Shown here: one piece after another, positions 8,167 through 15,511 of the stretch
Numbering within the stretch: the first letter of the stretch is position 1
Layout of the letters: each line of letters begins with the position of its first letter
NCBI RefSeq assembly: GCF_900111135.1
Contig: NZ_FOGF01000016.1
Coordinates: forward strand, 1-43,945
DNA: 43,945 nt
From: Granulicatella balaenopterae
GTDB lineage: Bacteria; Bacillota; Bacilli; Lactobacillales; Aerococcaceae
Reading direction: 5' to 3'
Made by a program: the position numbers and the translations under genes
The notes under the pieces: generated by a model
Databases searched by the model: none
The model's input: only the letters and a program-made list of their open reading frames with translations
What the model was told of the DNA's origin: nothing

Positions 8167-8945
8167 TGAAACGACAAGTATATTATCCAAGAACTTATAG
8201 ACGCTTGAAGAATAATTATATTAAAAGCGGACTATATTTATTGGTAACGGTATTTATTCCATTATATTATCTATATCGAAATATCGGAACATTTACCAAT
8301 TTTGTATCAAATACTGTGATTGGTGCATTGAATCAGGTGCTACCATCAGCCTCACCAAGCATTCATGAGACGACATTTTCATTTATGGGGCTAATTTCTT
8401 ATGTGGACTTAAAAGCTTCTGTAATATCGCCTTATTATTTAGAAGTGCAAATTATTGCGACTATTTTAATTTTAATTATTTGCGTAACAGGTAGAAGGCA
8501 TAATGTTCCATTTTTTATGTTTTGTTTTTTTGAGGGATTAGGTTTTTTAATTAATTGTATTTATTTTTATTTTAAGGCTGCTGATTTTCCATATTCGATT
8601 AATGATTTTTCACAATTATATATGAAGCAGCAATTAGGTATTTGGATTGCCTTTATTATCATTTATGGTGTTACAACGGCATTTATTGGTGAAAAAGGAT
8701 ATCGTTATAAGTTATTATCAACATTTTTATTAGGGGGCTATTCTTTTGTATTTGGAGTAGTGCGTTATATAGTCTTTTTATATGTTTTATCGAAATATTC
8801 AACTGTGTATATGTATTTCATGTTTTTCACTTTAGGACCATTATTTGACTTTTTATATTTAGTAGAATTTTATGGGATTTTGATTAACAAATTAATTAAG
8901 ATATATGATGGAAGTGAAGGAGAGAATCAATGGGAGTGGTATTAA
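8166..8945 (+). CDS. Polytopic membrane protein of the exopolysaccharide operon, function unknown
   Basis: A 259-aa protein I do not recognise. About six membrane segments are visible (roughly residues 21-38, 90-108, 114-136, 157-174, 183-207 and 212-243), with a long extracytoplasmic loop between the first two and a basic cytoplasmic N-terminus. The N-terminus contains R-T-Y-R-R, which has R-x-x-x-R spacing as in PilZ-type c-di-GMP ligands, but no D-x-S-x-x-G partner is seen, so this may be chance. It starts on the mnaA stop and overlaps the synthase gene by 16 bases, so it is translationally locked into the operon. Its position suggests a partner, export or modification subunit of the polymer synthase. 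That is inference from context only. Confidence 0.75.
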   Translation: MKRQVYYPRTYRRLKNNYIKSGLYLLVTVFIPLYYLYRNIGTFTNFVSNTVIGALNQVLPSASPSIHETTFSFMGLISYVDLKASVISPYYLEVQIIATILILIICVTGRRHNVPFFMFCFFEGLGFLINCIYFYFKAADFPYSINDFSQLYMKQQLGIWIAFIIIYGVTTAFIGEKGYRYKLLSTFLLGGYSFVFGVVRYIVFLYVLSKYSTVYMYFMFFTLGPLFDFLYLVEFYGILINKLIKIYDGSEGENQWEWY

Positions 8946-10255
8946 GTATATTAAAAGGATATATGGTAGTGTTAATGGTATTATTAATTGCCTATACATT
9001 TAGACACTATATATTCTCATTTAACCGTCTATTGTCAAGACAGAAGATGTATTATCAAGATATTATGACAAGTGAACCAAAGCGTATTTCAATCTTAATT
9101 CCTATGTATAATGAAGAATTAGTATTGCATAATTGTTTGGATTCTTTATTAGAATGTGATTATGATCAAGATTATATGGAGATTATTCCAATTAATGATA
9201 ATTCAAGTGATAGAACCAAGGAATTACTAGACAAATATGCAGCGGAGTATGATTTTATTAAGCCATTACACCGCAATAGTCCCAACCGAGGCAAACCAGC
9301 TGGATTAAATGATGCGATGGAATTGGCGACAGGTGAGATTATTTTAGTATTTGATGCGGATTATCGTCCAGCAAAAGATATTTTAAGACAATTAACGGTT
9401 GCCTTTGAAGATCCACATGTTGGAGCTGTTATGGGGCGAGTGATTCCTTATAATACAGGGAAGAACTTATTAACTCGCTTATTGAATATTGAGCGTAGTG
9501 GTGGGTATCAAGTTGACCAACAAGCACGTTATAATTTGAATTTAGTACCACAATATGGCGGGACTGTAGGTGGTTTTCGTAAGGATGTTATGTTAGAATT
9601 AGGTGGGTTTAATACGGATGTTTTGGCAGAAGATACGGAATTAACCTTACGTTTGTTTACGAATGGGTATCGTGTGATTTATGCCAATTCAGCCGAATGT
9701 TATGAAGAATCACCTGAAACTTATACCGTACGTGCTAAGCAGATTCGTCGTTGGGCACGTGGACATAATCAAGTATTGTTTAGATATTTCTTTAAGACCT
9801 TACGGAATCCATCAATGAATTTCCTAGAAAAAATCGATGCAATGATGTTGTTATTGATTTATACAATGCCATTATTATTATTAATTGGAAAAATTGATTC
9901 GATTATTTTATTCTTTGCAGGTAGTATGAATTTATTTTCAGCGTGGTGGGTTATTTTATTCTTAGGAGTGTATTCTTCATTTGGTAATTTTGCGCCATTC
10001 TTCCAAATAGGGACCGCCTTATTGTTAGATGGTTTATGGGGCGAAATTTTATTATTACCAATGTTAATTTTTAATTTTTATTTTTATATGTGGCATATTA
10101 GTATGGGAGTTATTGATGCGATTGTCGATGCTTTTACCAAACGTACGGTAAAATGGGCTAAGACGCAACGTTTCCTTGATGAAAAGAAAGATGAGCCTAC
10201 GCTTGAAACTGATAAATCGACTAAAGAAAACTCCAATAAAGGGGGAAGAAGCTAG
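8930..10255 (+). CDS. Processive family 2 glycosyltransferase (exopolysaccharide synthase)
   Basis: A 441-aa membrane enzyme of the cellulose/PNAG/hyaluronan synthase type. After an N-terminal membrane segment (about 8-24) comes a cytoplasmic GT-A domain with all processive-synthase motifs: D90 (I-N-D-N-S-S), the D-A-D at 142-144, the E-D at 234-235, and Q-I-R-R-W at 271-275. Several further membrane segments follow from residue ~290, then a hydrophilic charged tail of about 40 residues rich in K, E and T. It should polymerise and extrude a glycan. UDP-ManNAc or UDP-GlcNAc is the likely donor, given the epimerase in the same operon. No PilZ domain is present, so c-di-GMP input must come through another subunit or an unrecognised site. 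Confidence 0.9.
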   Translation: MGVVLSILKGYMVVLMVLLIAYTFRHYIFSFNRLLSRQKMYYQDIMTSEPKRISILIPMYNEELVLHNCLDSLLECDYDQDYMEIIPINDNSSDRTKELLDKYAAEYDFIKPLHRNSPNRGKPAGLNDAMELATGEIILVFDADYRPAKDILRQLTVAFEDPHVGAVMGRVIPYNTGKNLLTRLLNIERSGGYQVDQQARYNLNLVPQYGGTVGGFRKDVMLELGGFNTDVLAEDTELTLRLFTNGYRVIYANSAECYEESPETYTVRAKQIRRWARGHNQVLFRYFFKTLRNPSMNFLEKIDAMMLLLIYTMPLLLLIGKIDSIILFFAGSMNLFSAWWVILFLGVYSSFGNFAPFFQIGTALLLDGLWGEILLLPMLIFNFYFYMWHISMGVIDAIVDAFTKRTVKWAKTQRFLDEKKDEPTLETDKSTKENSNKGGRS

Positions 10256-11205
10256 TGGATTTAATCTATTTATATGCAGCAATCTTTTTTTGCATGTTAA
10301 GTTTACCAGTGGGGATTGCATTTTTATACCATGTGAAAAAGCCAGCTGAACCAATGTATATCAATCAAAATAAAACAAGAGATCCGCGTTTTTTTGCGAA
10401 TAACTTCAATAAAATGATTGATAATGCAGTGATTAATTGTGAAAAAAGTAAGATTACAATAAATGGTAAAGAAGAAAAATTTATCAATAGTGATACTGAT
10501 AGTAATTTTTCTAATAGTGTCGATCGCTTAGTATTGGCCTTTGATAAAGATTTGTTGGTACCAAGTAATGTTACAACTTTAAAAAAAGCCGTCTATGCTA
10601 AAAAGAATATTATGATTTGTGATTCTGAAGTAGTTTGTGACACAATGTATGCACAAGAAAGTATTTATTTAAAAAAGCCTGTTATTGTTGATGGATGGGT
10701 TGATGCAAAAGAACATTTAGTTGCAACGGATGGCTGTGATTTAGGTAAAAGTGCTAGTTCACAACACAAGATTACCTTAACAGGTCGTGTAGAGTTTAGA
10801 AGACTGTATGCGCCTAGTATCCATTGTGGTGAAGGTTTAGAAGATTGTTTGTTTGATTTTAAGAGTATTGTGACAAAAGAAGACTATATCTCCAAATCAA
10901 GTATAACACTCAAAAAAAATACCAAATTCATAGGCGATATTCGCTCATATAAAGATATCGTAATTGAAGATAATACGATTATGAAGGGGAATGTCTTTGC
11001 AGATGGCAATATTACAATTGGGAAAAACTGTCTCATTTATGGTACAATCTTTTCACAAGAATCAATCGAAATCGGTGAAGGAAGTATTATTGGACAAAGC
11101 GGCGCAATTCGTTCAGTAATCGCTCGTGGTACAGTAATCTTAAACCCTAATTGCATAATTTATGGATATATTAGTTGTGAAAAAGGTGGTTGTAAAAAGG
11201 GGTAA
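10255..11205 (+). CDS. Membrane-anchored bactofilin-like (polymer-forming) protein
   Basis: A 316-aa protein. Residues ~5-25 form one membrane segment, and the rest is hydrophilic. From about residue 95 onward short beta-strand turns repeat with bactofilin/left-handed-helix character (for example V-I-V-D-G-W-V-D-A-K, I-T-I-G-K-N-C-L-I-Y-G-T, S-I-E-I-G-E-G-S-I-I-G). Bactofilins self-assemble into filaments that scaffold envelope machines; here it may organise the synthase at the membrane. Start GTG at 10255 overlaps the synthase stop by one base, with GGGGG nine bases before. The repeat pattern is interrupted in the middle (residues ~160-210), so this may be a divergent relative. Role in the polysaccharide system is inferred from operon position. 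Confidence 0.7.
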   Translation: MDLIYLYAAIFFCMLSLPVGIAFLYHVKKPAEPMYINQNKTRDPRFFANNFNKMIDNAVINCEKSKITINGKEEKFINSDTDSNFSNSVDRLVLAFDKDLLVPSNVTTLKKAVYAKKNIMICDSEVVCDTMYAQESIYLKKPVIVDGWVDAKEHLVATDGCDLGKSASSQHKITLTGRVEFRRLYAPSIHCGEGLEDCLFDFKSIVTKEDYISKSSITLKKNTKFIGDIRSYKDIVIEDNTIMKGNVFADGNITIGKNCLIYGTIFSQESIEIGEGSIIGQSGAIRSVIARGTVILNPNCIIYGYISCEKGGCKKG

Positions 11206-11212
11206 CGAAAGA

Positions 11213-12553
11213 ATGAATGAAAAAAAAATAGAAGAATGTATTAATTATTTATCAAATATAAGAAAAGAAAAAGGCATAGAAAAGCTAGAAATTGAGAAAT
11301 ATATCAAAAAAGATTTGGAAACGATTGAATATGACGGCTATCTCTTACGCTTAGATATTGATAACCTTCGTGGTATTAATGCAGCTCGTGGGAATTCACA
11401 TGGCGATGTCTTAATTGAATATACTCATCAATGTATTAGTCATGTATTAGATCCACAACAAAAAGTCTATTGTTTAAGTGGTGGTGAATTTATTATTATT
11501 AGTCCTAAAGACAATATGTGTTCAGCTGAAACTTTATATAAAAAGATTCAACAAGAGATTACGAATTTAATTATTAAACATGAATATTGTTTTTCATTTT
11601 CAGTTTGTGGCGGGATATTTTATGTTGATGGAACAGAAATTACTTTTGATGAAATTTTAAAATGTTCTGAATTCACTCTTGAAACTGCTAAAAAGAAAGG
11701 ACCAAATGAATATTATTCTTTTTGTATTAAGGATTATTATGAAAGAGTTAGTAATCATCACTTAAAATTAATGCTACAAAAAGCAGTAAATGATGATTTT
11801 GATGGCTTTATAGTTAATTTTCAACCAATTGCAAATCATGAAGGACAGATTAGAGCAGCTGAAGCTTTATTACGTTTTCAAAAGGATGATGTCACGATTA
11901 ATCCTGGTTTATTAATTGATTTATTAGAAGAAACAGGTTTAATTATTCTGGTTGGAAGATGGACATTAAAAAAAGCCTTAGAATTTTGCAATCATGTACG
12001 GATTTTTGATCCAAAATTTGTTATTTCGGTCAATATGTCGTACATTGAAGCTAGTGATTATACAAGATTAGATTATATTTTAGAGACATTAGAAGAATTT
12101 GAAGTACCAGCAGGTAATTTAAGTATCGAATTAACAGAAAGTGGTTTGTTAGAAACAGATAAAAATATTCAACATTTATGGCAGGGGTTAAAAAAAGCTG
12201 GGGTATTCATTAGTTTAGATGATTTCGGTACAGGATTTTCCAATTTCCATTATATTGAAGACATCAAGCCAGATTTGCTGAAAGTTGATTATATTATTAC
12301 TCAACAAGCAATGCAAAGTGAACGCCATTTTAAGATTTTAGAAGCGATTAACAGTGTTGTACAACATTTAGATTTAAAGCTTTGCGTTGAAGGTATTGAA
12401 GATAGAGAGGTGTTTGATAAAATGAAGAAACTAGGCGCCTCATTTTACCAAGGATATCATTTTAGTAAACCGTGTACTTCTGATGAATTTATCAATAAAT
12501 TTTTTGCTATTAATATGGAAGAGGAGGAAAACCAATGTCCCAAGAACAACTAA
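11213..12553 (+). CDS. GGDEF-EAL protein: degenerate cyclase domain, intact c-di-GMP phosphodiesterase
   Basis: A 446-aa soluble protein. Residues ~40-175 form a GGDEF domain whose active loop reads S-G-G-E-F (89-93), so it has lost the canonical signature and is probably not a cyclase. It may still bind GTP as a regulatory site. Residues ~185-435 form an EAL domain with everything expected for activity: E-A-L-L-R (217-221), N274, E306 and E309, D-D-F-G-T-G (336-341), K357, then V-E-G-I-E and Q-G-Y-H-F-S-K-P. It should hydrolyse c-di-GMP to pGpG. The ATG at 11213 has AAAGGGG ten bases before and follows the previous stop by 7 bases; an upstream in-frame ATG at 11162 lies inside the previous gene and has no ribosome binding site. 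Confidence 0.9.
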   Translation: MNEKKIEECINYLSNIRKEKGIEKLEIEKYIKKDLETIEYDGYLLRLDIDNLRGINAARGNSHGDVLIEYTHQCISHVLDPQQKVYCLSGGEFIIISPKDNMCSAETLYKKIQQEITNLIIKHEYCFSFSVCGGIFYVDGTEITFDEILKCSEFTLETAKKKGPNEYYSFCIKDYYERVSNHHLKLMLQKAVNDDFDGFIVNFQPIANHEGQIRAAEALLRFQKDDVTINPGLLIDLLEETGLIILVGRWTLKKALEFCNHVRIFDPKFVISVNMSYIEASDYTRLDYILETLEEFEVPAGNLSIELTESGLLETDKNIQHLWQGLKKAGVFISLDDFGTGFSNFHYIEDIKPDLLKVDYIITQQAMQSERHFKILEAINSVVQHLDLKLCVEGIEDREVFDKMKKLGASFYQGYHFSKPCTSDEFINKFFAINMEEEENQCPKNN

Positions 12554-13425
12554 CACATGAATTAACATTTGAAGAATTAAAGAATACTATTACATCATTG
12601 AGAAGGATATTTGATATCGTACGTGTGGTAGATGCAAGCTTAACGATTCAATATGAATTAAATGAAGAAGGCCAATTAGTTCCTGATGAGTATCGCTGTT
12701 ATGCGGTATGGGAAAAAGATCATCGTTGTGAGAATTGTATTTCAGCTAAAAGTTTAGCTACTAAGAGAACAACTAGCAAGTTTGAATTTATTCATCGTGA
12801 CGTATTTTTTGTTATGTCACAGTATATTAAGTACCGTGGTGAAGAATATGTCATTGAATTAGTGAAGGAGATTCATGATGATGTCTTATTTGATGCATAT
12901 GGTAAGGATGGCTTTGTAGATTTAATGAATCAGTTTAATGATAAAATTTATAAAGATGAATTAACTGGTGCTTATAATCGCCGTTACTTCAATGAGCAAC
13001 ATCTTAAAATTGCTCGTGATGCAGCCGTTGTTATGATTGATATTGATAAGTTTAAGACATTGAATGATACATTTGGACATACAGCAGGAGATATGGCATT
13101 ACAAGCTTTAGTATCTTGCATTCAGTCTAATATTCGTGGAACAGACCGCCTTATTCGTATGGGAGGCGATGAATTTGTCTTAGTATTAGAAAATATTCCA
13201 ATTCATATTCTTGAAGAAAAGTTAACACAAATTAAAGAAGATGCTAGTTATATTCGCTTTGAAGAATATCCAGAGCTAAAAATGACAATCAGTTTAGGTG
13301 CAGTAGCGACTCCAGGAGATATCCGTGAATCATTAGTATTAGCCGATGATATGTTATATATTGCCAAAGAACAGCGTGATACTGTTAAAATTTATGAAAA
13401 GCATCAAAAAGAAATAAGAGAATAA
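12535..13425 (+). CDS. Diguanylate cyclase with Cys-rich PAS-like sensor
   Basis: A 296-aa soluble protein. The N-terminal ~115 residues look like a PAS-type sensor and carry C55, C65 and C68 (Y-R-C-Y-A-V-W and H-R-C-E-N-C), a cysteine pattern that could bind a metal or respond to redox state. A short linker leads to a GGDEF domain with D-E-L-T-G-A-Y-N-R-R (141-150), D-I-D-K-F-K (169-174), and a perfect G-G-D-E-F (210-214). R-G-T-D at 201-204 is an intact inhibitory I-site, at the correct 5-residue spacing. It should make c-di-GMP with product feedback. The gene overlaps the phosphodiesterase gene by 19 bases, with GAGGAGG before the ATG, so enzyme and antagonist are made together. A terminator ends the operon. 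Confidence 0.93.
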   Translation: MSQEQLTHELTFEELKNTITSLRRIFDIVRVVDASLTIQYELNEEGQLVPDEYRCYAVWEKDHRCENCISAKSLATKRTTSKFEFIHRDVFFVMSQYIKYRGEEYVIELVKEIHDDVLFDAYGKDGFVDLMNQFNDKIYKDELTGAYNRRYFNEQHLKIARDAAVVMIDIDKFKTLNDTFGHTAGDMALQALVSCIQSNIRGTDRLIRMGGDEFVLVLENIPIHILEEKLTQIKEDASYIRFEEYPELKMTISLGAVATPGDIRESLVLADDMLYIAKEQRDTVKIYEKHQKEIRE

Positions 13426-13430
13426 AAGAG

Positions 13431-13459
13431 TAGGTTCCAATGTGGGGCCTATTTTTTTT
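13431..13459 (+). terminator. Rho-independent terminator of the c-di-GMP/exopolysaccharide operon
   Basis: TAGGTTCC (13431-13438) pairs with GGGGCCTA (13444-13451), with two G-U pairs and a 5-base loop, followed by eight T. Confidence 0.88.
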
Positions 13460-13488
13460 GAGATAGGGCAAGTGGTGGATTTAAAGTT

Positions 13489-13529
13489 AGTGCCAAGAAA
13501 CCTCCGAAACTTTAGCTTAGTGTGTAGTT
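13489..13529 (+). repeat. 41-bp dispersed repeat, copy 1
   Basis: Matches 15387-15427 at 38 of 41 positions in the same orientation. With its flank it can form a hairpin, GAAACT (13506-13511) with AGTTTC (13526-13531). Together with copy 2 it brackets the tetR-like gene and the coiled-coil orphan. Confidence 0.8.
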
Positions 13530-13616
13530 TCCATGAATGCATAGTGCTGCATAATGCAGATAGGTTTCCTATCTAAAATAGATTCTCCATTGAAGATATG
13601 AGATATCATAGAAGCT

Positions 13617-13639
13617 AAAAAAGAGGGTATCCCCCCTTT
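13617..13639 (-). terminator. Terminator of the TetR-like gene
   Basis: On the minus strand a short G/C stem (AGGG/CCCT, 13624-13627 with 13634-13637) is followed by a run of T (the A-run 13617-13622 on the plus strand). It sits directly behind the stop of the leftward regulator gene. Confidence 0.6.
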
Positions 13640-13642
13640 AAA

Positions 13643-14179
13643 TTATTGTTTGAATTGTTTTTCCAATATGCTACATAACATGAAGTGATACTGAGATAGC
13701 GCTTCTTCTTGATAGATTTTTTCTTTAATGAATAGACTAAAAGCGAGCGTATGATAATCCAATAAATGTTGGATAAGTATTGCTGACTGCGCTTGATGAT
13801 GGTGATGTTCATTTTTATAGCAGTAGTCAAGAATCTCTAAACAATAGTGCTGAAATGACGTTCTAAAAGCATTTTGCCCATCAATTTCAAAAGCTTTTTG
13901 ATAGAAAACTTTTTGCTCATCTAAATACTGTAAAAGAATCGCTAACACCTCTTGCCAAGCGACTGGTTTAGCTTTTTTTGCGAAAATCTCTTCTAATTCA
14001 GAAATAAAAATCCATTCAACGACTTGGTATTTATCCAAAAAATGATTATAAAAAGTTTGTCGTCTTACACCAGCATGTTGAGCAATATCTTCAGTAGTAA
14101 TTTTTTTGAAGTCTTTGCTTAACAACAATTGTTTAAGTGAATGGGCGATTTTCATTTTTGTGATCATTGTTTTTTTCAT
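13643..14179 (-). CDS. TetR/AcrR-family regulator, DhaS-like
   Basis: A 178-aa regulator. Residues ~8-55 form the TetR helix-turn-helix: I-T-T-E-D-I-A-Q-H-A-G-V followed by R-R-Q-T-F-Y-N-H-F-L-D-K-Y. The sequence up to V-E-W-I-F resembles the DhaS/dihydroxyacetone-kinase-regulator subgroup more than classical TetR. The C-terminal half is helical and contains an unusual histidine run (E-H-H-H-H-Q). GGAGGGA (14184-14190) precedes the ATG. No dhaKLM genes are nearby, so the target is unknown. It diverges from the coiled-coil orphan at 14550 across a 370-bp gap and lies inside the segment bracketed by the 41-bp repeat. Confidence 0.85.
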   Translation of the reverse strand: MKKTMITKMKIAHSLKQLLLSKDFKKITTEDIAQHAGVRRQTFYNHFLDKYQVVEWIFISELEEIFAKKAKPVAWQEVLAILLQYLDEQKVFYQKAFEIDGQNAFRTSFQHYCLEILDYCYKNEHHHHQAQSAILIQHLLDYHTLAFSLFIKEKIYQEEALSQYHFMLCSILEKQFKQ

Positions 14180-14549
14180 TTTATCCCTCCGTAAAAAGCA
14201 TTATACATGAAGAGAAATTGTTTTCACACGTATTTTAATCGCTTAAAGGTAAAATTTGGAATTTCTTCACATTTAGTACTAAAAGTTATCTAATAAAATG
14301 ATTGTGAGATGGACTATAAAAAGTAATGGGTACAATCTATACATGGCAATATAATCATATCAGGCACTCTACTAGGCGAGTATTTCGCTGGGTGGTTTTG
14401 TTTATAATAAATAATACCAGCCTTATATGCCACCACAAAGCGTATTTAGTGTAGAAGTTTTTTGAGATTGGTAATAGGGGATTGTATTCTGTAGGGTATC
14501 AGTGCTATGATTATGCTGTAAGGGTTTTCTATAGGAAGGTGGAATTTTT
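14180..14549. other. 370-bp intergenic region with a long dyad
   Basis: No gene is seen. The region separates two diverging genes, so it should hold both promoters. A bipartite inverted repeat is present: CGCT (14386-14389) and GTGGT (14392-14396) can pair with ACCAC (14432-14436) and AGCG (14439-14442). No match to a known riboswitch or RNA gene was recognised. Confidence 0.4.
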
Positions 14550-15293
14550 ATGGATAAAAGTAGTAAAATATCAGATAAAGATATATCAGAAAAATCAATC
14601 ATTATAAGCGATAGCGAGCAAGAAGCAATCGACTCATCACAGCAATTGCGCTTATTGAACTATCAATTAGCTTCAGCAAAGTATTATCATCAAGTGAATC
14701 AATTAAGTGAGGTCTGCCAAGCATTAACCCAGCTCGCCAAGGATATCCAACTATTAGAGACAACAAAAGATTATGCTCAAGCGACCATTATTATGGAAGA
14801 TTGTCTCTATCTTAAACAAGAACTCCTTCAACTAACAAAAGAACTGCAACAAATAGAGAAAGAGTTAACAGAAGAGCCACTGCATGAAGAAATGTCTGCT
14901 AACTTATTAGTCAAAAAACAAACACTTATCACTACCTATCAAGAAAAAGAACAGCAAATCCAACAACAATTGCAAGAGCCAATGCTTATCAACTGCAAAC
15001 CAAATTATCAAAAAATCATACAAGAAGATAATTATTCAGCCGATAAACAACATAAAGCCCGTCAAGAAGTTGCTATGTTTGGGACTTACCTAAGTGAATA
15101 TCTGGAAAAGACTGCTAAACTAAATAAAGAAAAAGTGCAACACTTAACCACATTAAACAATATTAAAGAAGAGATACAAGCAACTGGACACCAAAGAGCC
15201 ATCGAAAAAGACTTACTGGTGAATTTGCCATATGAACAACAAATTGACTACTATACAAAGGAACGCATAAAGCTAACGATAAACAAACAGTAG
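14550..15293 (+). CDS. Coiled-coil protein of unknown function
   Basis: A 247-aa soluble protein I do not recognise. It is rich in Q, E, L and K. Long heptad-like stretches run from about residue 32 to 150 and again from 170 to 230, separated by a short break around P-M-L-I-N-C-K-P-N-Y. There is no signal peptide, membrane segment or catalytic motif. It faces the TetR-like gene across a 370-bp gap and is bracketed with it by the two copies of the 41-bp repeat, so the pair may have moved as a unit. GGAAGGTGG precedes the ATG at 14550. Confidence 0.7.
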   Translation: MDKSSKISDKDISEKSIIISDSEQEAIDSSQQLRLLNYQLASAKYYHQVNQLSEVCQALTQLAKDIQLLETTKDYAQATIIMEDCLYLKQELLQLTKELQQIEKELTEEPLHEEMSANLLVKKQTLITTYQEKEQQIQQQLQEPMLINCKPNYQKIIQEDNYSADKQHKARQEVAMFGTYLSEYLEKTAKLNKEKVQHLTTLNNIKEEIQATGHQRAIEKDLLVNLPYEQQIDYYTKERIKLTINKQ

Positions 15294-15339
15294 TGTATAG
15301 ATAAATGTGAAAAAATAGAGAGTTGCCACGTGTACCAAT

Positions 15340-15375
15340 CCCCATCATTATGTGAAAGAACTTTCACCGATGAGG
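15340..15375 (+). other. Stable hairpin downstream of the coiled-coil gene
   Basis: CCCCATC (15340-15346) and GTGAAAG (15352-15358) pair with CTTTCAC (15361-15367) and GATGAGG (15369-15375), with one mismatch. There is no T-run, so it is not a standard terminator; it may be a 3' processing or stability element. Confidence 0.45.
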
Positions 15376-15386
15376 TATTTAAAAAT

Positions 15387-15427
15387 AGTGCCAAGAAATC
15401 TCTGAAGCTTTAGCTTAGTGTGTAGTT
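15387..15427 (+). repeat. 41-bp dispersed repeat, copy 2
   Basis: Direct-orientation partner of 13489-13529, with three substitutions. It lies between the coiled-coil gene and yaaA. Confidence 0.8.
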
Positions 15428-15511
15428 CACCCATTTGGGTATCCAATTCTGGCAATTTCAATCAAAATAAATTATGCTATAGAAGATAAAGCCTAGAAAG
15501 GATGCTAAACA

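Noticed and set aside
13558-13573. GATAGG/CCTATC hairpin after the cyclase operon
   Set aside because: A short stem with a 3-base loop and no T-run; too weak to call.
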